Part shown: positions 56,385 to 64,000 of the stretch, in pieces
How positions within the stretch are numbered: the first letter of the stretch is position 1
How the letters are laid out: each line of letters begins with the position of its first letter
Assembly: GCA_963576475.1 (NCBI GenBank)
Contig: OY754970.1
Coordinates: 41,748,647 to 41,812,646 of the forward strand
Reading direction: 5' to 3'
DNA from: Molanna angustata
Lineage: Eukaryota > Arthropoda > Insecta > Trichoptera > Molannidae
Length of the DNA: 64,000 bases
Notes under the pieces: generated by a model
Told to the model about the DNA's origin: nothing
Seen by the model: only the letters and a program-made list of their open reading frames with translations
Databases searched by the model: none
Program-made: the position numbers and the translations under genes

Positions 56385-59170
56385 AAAATAGAGTTTTATT
56401 AGGATTTGTTTACATTCCACCCAAATCGGATTTAAATATCTACAAGAAACATTTCGAAGACATTGAACTATTACAATTGAAATATCCTAATGTTTATATC
56501 AGGTGATTATAATCTGCCTAATATAATTTGGAATTGTGAAGACACCGGTGTCATGAGTGTCCATAATTTGCAATTAACTTAAATCGAATCGAAAAAGAAG
56601 TTTTAAACATGTTAAATTTTACCAATCTAACTCAATTTAATGATATTAAAAATTATTTAGGCCGCATACTTGATCTAGTACTTACAAATTATAACTCGGT
56701 TTCTGTAAGAAAGTCTAATGAAATATTATTACCTGTTGATAGCTAGTTATCATCCTCCATTGAACGTTTGCATGCTTTTGGGTATTGTTCCCAACATTAA
56801 ATGTACAAAATCTTTTTTTAATTTCAGTAAGGCTGATTTTTTCAAAATTAATGAATGCTAGAAATCTACCGATATGTCTTTTCTAAAGTGTGGTAATATT
56901 GATGAAAATTTGAAAATGTTTTATGATATTCTCTATGATATGATTGATAGGTTCGTGCCTTATGTTAAGTTTACAAAAAGTACCTTTCCAAGATGGTTTA
57001 GCAAAGATTTGATTGATCTAACAATATAAATAAAAAAAAAGTTCCATAAAAAGTTCAAAGAATCTAAATCCATTTTGGATTATACTCAATTCAATGCCAT
57101 TAGACGTCAGTGCAATGATTTGTCTAAGCGTTGTTATGGTGATTATTTAAAAAGTGTTGAAAATTCTATAAGGAATAATAATGTTAATACTTTTTAGAAC
57201 TATTCAAAGTCATTAAAAATAACCGAGTTAGATTTATCTGTAAATATGTATTTTAACGGCAAACATGAAAGCAAAGTTGAAAATATTGCAAACCTTTTTG
57301 CATCTTTTTTCAAGAGTGTTTACGATAGTGAAATTGATGCTGGAAAGGTTCCTTACTTTGATTCTGTTTATAATTTACAAATATCGCAAATTCATATTGA
57401 CATCAATGATATTTAGCACATATTGAAAAATTGGATGTAAGAAAGAACCCTGTTCCAGATAAAATACCACCTACCTTTTTAAAACATTGTTCACATATAT
57501 TGTCTTATCCTCTGTATTTAATTATTATTATTTTTTTTTTGTTCTAATACCTAGTATTTATGTAAGTGTTATACGTATTTTCATTGATTTCTTTTACTCA
57601 TATTTATTTGCTGTTGTACATACACTATGTTGTAATACTTCGTAATCTGGTTGGTCAATCTGATTGCCTAATGGCAATAAGCCCGCCAGTGTACAATTAT
57701 ATTTGTTTATATTATGTACAAGAAGATGTATAAATAAATAAATAAATAAATAATTTTTAATATGTCATTGTCAACGGGTATTTTTCCATCTGAGTGGAAG
57801 AATAGCTTCATTATACCTATTTTTAAAAAAGGCGATAGAATGAATCTATCCAATTATAGACCAGTGTGTATTCAATCTACGATTCCCAAAATTTTTGAGA
57901 AATTAGTTCTGGAAAAAATAAATTATAAGATGAATTCTATTATTGCGAAATCTCAACATGGTTTTATAACTAATAGATCTACTTAAACAAATATGTTGTT
58001 ATATGAAAATTTTATTGTAAATGCTTTTGCCGAAAGAAGTCAGGTAGATTCTAACTACACTGACTTCAGTAAGGCCTTTGATAAGATTTGTCATGGTATA
58101 TTGGTAATTAAATTGGAGAAAATGGGTGTAACAGGCATTTTTTTAAGATGGGTCGAGAGTTATTTGTCTAAAAGAAAGCTATTTATAAAATTAAATGATG
58201 TTCACTCTGTGGCTTTTACAGCTACAAGTGGTGTACCACAGGGCTCTCATTTGGGACCCGTTTTGTTTATATTATTTATAAATGATATTTTCGATATGTT
58301 TTCTGGGGTGGAGTATATTTGCGGATGATTTAAAGATATTTAAAAGAATAAAAAATCACGATGATTGCCTTATATTGCAAGCAAATTTAAACAAGCTATT
58401 TGAATTTTGTCAGTGTAATAAACTTTCTCTTAATGCAAATAAGTGTCAAGTAATAAGGTTTTATAAAATAAAAAATCCCCTGGTTTATGATTATAATGAC
58501 TTGATAAAATTAGCTTCAGTAGATGAAATAAACAATTTAGGTGTCATTTTTGATTCAAAACTTTTTTTTACATGTCATATTACTAACATAGTAAACAGAG
58601 CTGTAAAGATCTTAGGGTTTATAATACGTATCACAAAAAAGTTTACAGATATATATGTATAGTATTCGCATGTTATACATATCACTTGTGAGGATCATTT
58701 TAGAATATAATTCAACAATTTGGTCACCATATTATAGTAATCAAATTCAACTAATTGAAAAAGTACAACGAAAATTTCTTAGGTATATAAATTTTAAATT
58801 GAATATACCCAGAGAACAAATGGATTACAATATCATTATGCATTGGACTGATTTAACTAAGTTTTCTGACCATAGAATAATTTTTGATTTAATTACACTA
58901 CACAAAATGGTACATTCAAGTTTTACAGCCCTGCTCTTATTGAACAAATTGTATATCATGCGCCAGTACGCTCTAACAGGCAAACGGTACCTTTTTACTA
59001 TTCTAACGCACGTACACTACAACAATATTATTCGCCAATAGCAAAGCTTCATTATTTGGGTAATGCATACTCTAGTCTAGGCGATATTTATTACTTGTCA
59101 TTGTCAAAATATAAAAACTTATTGCAACAATATTTCTTGATGCAAAATGTCAATTTTATTTCGTTATAAT
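56385..59170 (+). pseudogene. CR1/Jockey-type LINE, broken by mutations and an insert
   Basis: Endonuclease relic first: GFVYIPPKSDLN and GDYNLPNIIW near 56,400-56,535. The reverse transcriptase follows (57,762-58,660): STGIFPSEWKNSFIIPIFKKGD, NYRPVCIQSTIPKIFEKL, DFSKAFDKICH, SGVPQGSHLGPVLFILFIND and the catalytic FADD. An in-frame stop (57,984), frameshifts near 58,310, 58,650 and 58,925 and several in the endonuclease part inactivate it. The C terminus (RSNRQTVPFY..) runs to about 59,165. RNA-directed DNA synthesis and nicking were its original activities. Clade choice between CR1 and Jockey is tentative. Confidence 0.85.
57525..57757 (+). mobile_element. LINE 3' UTR nested inside the CR1/Jockey LINE
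   Basis: Coding sequence for SYPLYLI stops at 57,522 and resumes at 57,758 with FNMSLSTGIF. Between lie a T-rich start, GCCTAATGGCAATAAGCCCGCCAGTG and (AAAT)n. Removing this block restores one frame. The insert matches other LINE ends at 42,690 (reverse). Confidence 0.85.
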
Positions 59171-59174
59171 CTAT

Positions 59175-60055
59175 TATATTGAATACGTCTCCCACTCCCC
59201 ATGTATGCCGTGTCTGTTCCGGTTTAGAATGTGCGCGTATTGCCAGTAAAATAATTTTACCCAATTTTATTTTACGCATTCAAAATATTTCTTCAACATA
59301 AAAAAATATTTTAAACGAAAAAGTACAAAAATATCGTTTAAAATGTATTTGCAACATCAATTGATAATATTATTGTTCAAAAAAGAATTTTAAACACCAA
59401 TAATATTTATCGTTATTAATAAATCTGCGGAATACGTAATTGAATACTGGCAGCATTCTGTACTAACAGGATATGGATAATGGACGGATTCACGGATTGA
59501 CATTTGACGTTTGACGTGACGCATCGTCATATCTAATTATTTGGTGTTATTTTGTTTGTTGCAGGTATTTAGTGGATGCTCCGTGGATGCCTGCTACCAA
59601 AACACGACAAATCAAGAGATGGATGAGTGAGATATGACAGAAGAGCGAGATCGTAGGCGAACATTGCGAAATGCTAGGCAAAGAGTAGTTGTTAGTACTG
59701 TCAACATATCCGGAAGAATAGTGCTAATGCTTTTGCATCCTTCGGTGTTCAGATTGCAGACGTGCCTGGTACCGGACCATACTGTTTGAAAAATTATAGT
59801 CTGTATGTTTATGATGCAGATGAAGTTGTAAGGGTACGTTAGTTAGTGTGTTCTATGGGGTACGTATGAGACACCCTTTAAATGTAAGGTGTCAACAAAA
59901 TAGAAGAAGGTCGAGTTGCAATTTTTGGCGGTCCAATGAGAGATATTTGAAACAAACCATCGTCAATCGGTAACAACTATGCAATTTTATTCTAGCTGCA
60001 TCTGGGGAGGTCTACAATATAATACATTGTGCTAGCGAGCTGTTCCAACAAATGC
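59175..60055. other. Unassigned; one 51-codon ORF
   Basis: ATG at 59,634 opens MTEERDRRRTLRNARQR, then VVVSTVNISGRIVLML, to a stop at 59,789. It is Arg-rich at its start and unlike the surrounding AT-driven frames, but I do not recognise it and no conserved neighbour supports it. The rest shows no feature. Confidence 0.25.
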
Positions 60056-60059
60056 ATAC

Positions 60060-60425
60060 ATAGTTTGTGAATCACTTTGTTTAAAGTACATAAGATAATC
60101 TATAAAACTGAACGATATGAAAATCTATAAAACTGTTATAGACATTACTGACTGTTAGGACTTACAACTTGATCCTGACATTCAGCTTACTATATAACAC
60201 AATTATTAGAAGTCAATTGGAGCATGAGTCAGTCATCTGGAATCAACAATTTTGACTTACAGACCTTCTGAAAATTATTAACTTCAACATACCAATGAAA
60301 TTAAAGGTGGGCTGATTAAGTAACAATTACTTATGTTACTATTCTTATTTATTATACATATTTGTTTAAAAAAATATTATTGTACGTTGCCCATTTTTTT
60401 TTAAATAAAATTCTACGAGGAGATG
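60060..60425 (+). pseudogene. Internally deleted copy of the 62 kb LINE
   Basis: Matches 62,050-63,000 in order but skips three blocks (roughly 62,155-62,425, 62,490-62,650 and 62,700-62,885). Shared phrases include GTTTAAAGTACATAAG, AACACAATTATTAGAAGTCAATTGGA, ATTAACTTCAACATACCAA and AAAGGTGGGCTGATTAAGTAACAATTACTTATGTT. No frame survives. Confidence 0.8.
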
Positions 60426-60429
60426 GTCT

Positions 60430-61145
60430 TTGTAATGGAACAAGAATGGTTGTAAAAAATATGAGTAAGTATACAGAAAATATTGTATTTAAAGAGATTT
60501 TAAATTGATTTATAAACATTTTGTACTCTCTCATATGTATGTTTGACCAACATTTTGACAAATAAGTATGTACATGTTCACTTATGAAATACTTTATTTA
60601 TTTACATGTACCGAATATGTATTTCATTGTGAAAAAATCTTGAGAAGCATGTCTATATATATTGAAATGTTTTTTTAGCAAGATGATTAATTTATATCAA
60701 TAAATATACACCAATACACTTATTGTTTAGTTGATTTATATGGTGCACATTATACATTGTTTTCCATATATTATATACCCTAAATTACATTTAAAATCAA
60801 TCGTAGGGTGTCTATTGGATTAATCATCTAATAGCAATGTAGATCAAATCATGATAGCTTTGTATTGACTGATAATGACATTATGAAAACATTTATATTG
60901 AAAAATTACACATTATGTGCTTAAGTAAAATTAGATTTTTTTACAATTTTTCCTTTATATAATAAATTCAATAAACTTACAAAATATTCTAGCATGTATA
61001 AGGGCATCTTTAAGCGTTGATTTATATGGTGCAGATTATAGGGCAGGTCTATATGACGGTGAACGTTTGTATGGATATCAGTTCGTAGTATATATTATGT
61101 ATGTAATACAAGTGTTCTACATTATGTTGGGTGTTCCAGGGTTAA
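60430..61145. other. No gene; partial similarity to 63,000-63,170
   Basis: GCATGTCTATATATATTGAAATG and TTTATATCAATAAATATACAC..CTTATTGTTTA resemble 63,043-63,165, so the duplicated unit extends past the LINE. TTGATTTATATGGTGCA occurs at both 60,729 and 61,017. No coding. Confidence 0.5.
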
Positions 61146-61149
61146 CTTA

Positions 61150-61960
61150 TATTTACTCATATGTTCAATAGAGAAAAGAGTGAAAGCAGAACAGTGTGTC
61201 AAATAAAAGTAGAGAATGAATGGCTTGAACAAGTCGACGAGTATGTCACAGTTTGTCAAACAAAAGTAGAGAATGAATGGCTTGAACAAGTCGACGAGTA
61301 TGTCTATCAGGGTAGTATGTTCCAACGGAATGGACGGCCTGATAAGGATATTGAAAGAAGAGTTATGGCAGAAAACAGAGTGAATGGAGCGCTTAGACCA
61401 GTTATGAATGATCGCAACATATCAATAAGAGACGCTAAAGTTGCCATTCATAAGCAATCGTAGTACCAACCTTGACGTATGCAAGTAAGACCTGGACATG
61501 GCAGAAGTCGCATGAAAGCAGAATAAATGCAGTTGAATTGAGATCGCTTAGAAGAATTTGTAACAGAACGATGAATGACAGAGTTCGGAATGAAGATACA
61601 AGGAAAGAATATAAGATGAAGAAAGATGTAATTAACAGAATGAAAGTTAACACATTGAGATGGTTTTGCCACTTGGGAAGAATGAACGAAGAACGCCTGA
61701 CGAAGAAAATATACAAAGCTGACAGGAACGGAATAAGAGGTCGCGGGCGCCCAAGAAAAGGATGGCACGACCATGTAAACGTTATTTTGAAATATGGAAA
61801 TGTAAAAAGCTTGAACAACAGACGAACATGTATAAGACGATGTATGAATGTTGATGAGGCGATGAATGTGTGTCAAGATAGAAAAATGTGGCGTTCGGTT
61901 CTCTCTGCCTACCCCGTGAGGGACATGGCGTGATGGTATGTATGTGTGTTCAATATTGTT
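61150..61960 (+). pseudogene. LINE family A, best copy of C-terminal half
   Basis: The first frame (61,161-61,463) reads KVENEWLEQVDEYV twice, then GSMFQRNGRPDKDIERRV and RNISIRDAKVAIHK; a one-base shift near 61,460 leads to VPTLTYASKTWTW, INAVELRSLRRICNR, NTLRWFCHLGRMNEERLTKK, GRGRPRKGWHDHVN and WRSVLSAYPVRDMA (stop about 61,933). This is the post-RT C-terminal domain of a LINE ORF2; the RT itself is absent. The 3' end is GCGTGATGGTATGTATG. A 57-bp in-frame duplication (61,196-61,309) is private to this copy. Confidence 0.85.
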
Positions 61961-62039
61961 TTTATAATATTTTGACAAATAAGTATTTACATTTTTGCCT
62001 ATGACATTATTCAAATTAATACAACCAGTACCTACATAT

Positions 62040-63000
62040 TGAAAACCATCCAAGTTTGTTTAAAGTACATAAGTTTAATAATCTATAAAACTGAATGATA
62101 TGAAAATCTGTAAAACTGTTAGACATTACTGACTAAGGACTTACAACTTTACCTGGATAGACTAACTTCTTATTTTGACTCTAATAAGCTGTTACTAAAT
62201 GTAGAAAAATGTCACTCCATTACATTCTCTAGGAAAAAGAGTACAATACAATACACATACAAAATCAATAGGGAGATGATTGATAAGAAATCAGACTGTA
62301 GAGACTTAGGCATACAACTGGACAGTAAACTTTTATTTGACAAACACCATTATACTGAAAGCTTATAAAATGTTGGGATTCCTGATGAGAGTATGTAAAC
62401 CATTCACACAAATAAAAACATTTAGCTTACTGTATAACACAATTGTTAGAAGTCAATTGGAACAAGCGTCAGTCATTTGGAATCCACAGTATAATACTTA
62501 TATTAACAGTATAGAATGAATACAATAAATATTTTTGAAAAACATGAAGTACAAATTTGGTAATAACTACAAACATGAATTGCAGACTTTACAGACGAGA
62601 CGAAGGACCTCAGACTTAATGTACCTTTATGACATAAAAAACTTCAAAATTGACTGTACAGACCTTATGAAAATGATTAACTTCAACATACCAAATAGAC
62701 AAACAAGACACACCTTAACGTTCTTTTTGGACTAAAAAAAAACACTAATGCCGCTCAGAATTCCCCATTGTACCAATGCCTTACCACATATAATAATTTG
62801 GAAAAACTCAGTTCCGTGGACATATTATGTATGTCCAGGAGCCACGCTATACAGGAATAATAATTTGTTTTGTTATCAGCAGTGAGTACATGCAATATGA
62901 AATCAAAGGTGGGCTGATTAAGTAACAATTACTTATGTTGCTATTCTTATTATATTTGTTTAAAACAATATTATTGTAGTTGCCCATTTAAAAAAAAAAT
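62040..63000 (+). pseudogene. Jockey/CR1-group LINE fragment (fuller duplicate)
   Basis: Reads FDSNKLLLNVEKCHSITFSR, DCRDLGIQLDSKLLF, then, frameshifted, KAYKMLGFLMRVCKPFTQIK, LYNTIVRSQLEQASVIWNP and RRRTSDLMYLYDIKNFKIDC, NFNIPNRQTRH. N-L-LN--KC--I-F and L---IVRS-LE-AS-IW-P are standard features after the RT catalytic motif. Frame breaks occur near 62,335 and 62,520. It ends in an AT-rich 3' region (GGGCTGATTAAGTAACAATT). Confidence 0.85.
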
Positions 63001-63356
63001 AACGGAACATCAACAACATTTGAGAGTTGAATGCTTATAGCATGCCTATATACATTGAAACATTATACATAATAATATTATGTGCTTAATTACAATTTAA
63101 ATGTTTTTTTAGAAATATGATTCATTTATATTGATAAATATACTCACACTAATAACTTATTGTTTAATTTCTATTATGGTAACATTATTAAACATTGAAC
63201 TAATAATATAATAAATTAATGAATATCTTAATTACAAATCACTATTGATAACATTCAATACTTTGTAAGTTCGATGAATACCTGAATTGGTTCGATGTGC
63301 AGCGGTCATAGGTTGGTGAGAAGCGTTAAAAAAACGATGCTTGGCATAAAACAAAT

Positions 63357-63475
63357 GGCGCGCAGCGCCCAATGAAATGCGCGTAGCGCATAAATAAAGG
63401 CGCGAAGCGCCTAAAAAAATGGCGCGTAGCGCCAAACCGGGGTTGGGCCGCGAAGCGGCCAGGGGCGGAGCCCCT
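63357..63475. repeat. Cluster of six GCGNAGC hairpins
   Basis: Six short perfect palindromes, each with a 5-6 bp GC-rich stem and a GNA triloop: 63,357-63,369 (GGCGCgcaGCGCC), 63,377-63,391 (ATGCGCgtaGCGCAT), 63,398-63,412 (AGGCGCgaaGCGCCT), 63,420-63,434 (TGGCGCgtaGCGCCA), 63,446-63,460 (GGCCGCgaaGCGGCC) and 63,461-63,475 (AGGGGCggaGCCCCT). Every centre is GCGNAGC, known from DNA chemistry as an unusually stable minihairpin. The stems differ, so it is not a simple tandem repeat. It lies just upstream of a LINE-like 3' end. Confidence 0.95.
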
Positions 63476-63479
63476 AGTG

Positions 63480-63940
63480 TGTTATTATTGTTTTATTTAC
63501 TTTTTTATTTTGAATTTATGGTAGGTATATTGTATGGGACTCTCTTTTAACTTTTTAACTATTTCTCTTTTTCTATCTCTGTTGTAATCCATGTTTACGT
63601 TACTTTGTTGTTAAATGGTTATTTATATTCTTTTTTTTTAATTACTTATATAATTTTGTTTCTGCATCTATATATTTTGTGTACCTATTGTATATTGTAT
63701 GGATGTATACATATTTTTAGGCATCTCTTTTTTATATTATGTTTCATGGCTTATTTTCCAACTGTTTTTTTATGTATTTTTTTAATGTTCGTACATATTA
63801 TATACATCTCTTTTTGTTTTCAGTTTGTAATATTATTGTATGTATTAAACGTATTTGTACTATTTTATTTTGTATGTAATTGTAAAAGGCTATTTAGCCG
63901 TTGATGGAAGAAATAAATTAATAAATAAATAAATTATAAT
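63480..63940 (+). mobile_element. LINE-like 3' end with (AATA)n tail
   Basis: T-rich sequence ending TGTAATTGTAAAAGGCTATTTAGCCGTTGATGG and AAATAAATTAATAAATAAATAAAT. The GGCTATTTAGCC palindrome precedes the tail. Open frames here are F/Y/L-rich by composition only. The hairpin cluster immediately upstream may belong to the same insertion. Confidence 0.5.
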
Positions 63941-64000
63941 TAATTCGTAACTATCAATTATAGATTCAACGCATGAAGCCTCTATAACTAACATGTTATT

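Overview
This 64 kb window is AT-rich animal nuclear DNA, most likely from an insect and probably a moth or butterfly. The evidence is indirect: LINE 3' ends with (ATAA)n tails, tRNA-derived SINEs, the insect-type phrase 'AGCGGACCCGACAGACGTTG' at 40,448, many TACCTACC words, and decayed LINE C-terminal peptides (GRPKLRWMDGVE-like, RGRPRKGWHDH-like). I see no bacterial features, no operons and no intact host protein-coding gene. Nearly every open frame is a retroelement relic or falls in a tandem array.

Layout. 0-9.5 kb: an inverted-repeat MITE, a LINE end, two copies of a ~1.1 kb DNA element with GT microsatellites, a composite block of minisatellites (4.1-5.9 kb), a hammerhead-ribozyme-like motif (8.71 kb), a SINE and a LINE relic. 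9.5-24 kb: reverse-strand LINE relics, further SINE-like units, and minisatellites of 26, 19 and 61 bp. 24-38 kb: a hairpin MITE, LINE relics and long stretches without recognisable genes. 38-46 kb: three foldback DNA elements (one flanked by TTAA), the best-preserved SINE, and other repeats. 47-52.7 kb: a perfect 95-bp-arm palindrome, a second hairpin MITE, and minisatellites of 53 and 58 bp. 53.2-54.6 kb: the only CpG-rich island, with two TATA-like boxes, which is the best candidate for a host promoter and first exon. 55-64 kb: LINEs, including a broken CR1/Jockey-type element (about 56.4-59.2 kb) with a nested insertion, a LINE present twice (once internally deleted), and six tandem ultra-stable-type DNA hairpins at 63.36-63.48 kb.

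These elements do not form a pathway, but they are related. One LINE family ('family A') occurs at least five times and ends in CGTGATGGTATG plus a TATG-type tail. A separate ~250 bp repeat ('family S', seven copies) carries the same end, as expected for a short element mobilised by that LINE. Three loci share a conserved leader followed by a short MEF-start peptide, resembling Penelope-like elements. All family names are calls made by eye; no database search was possible.
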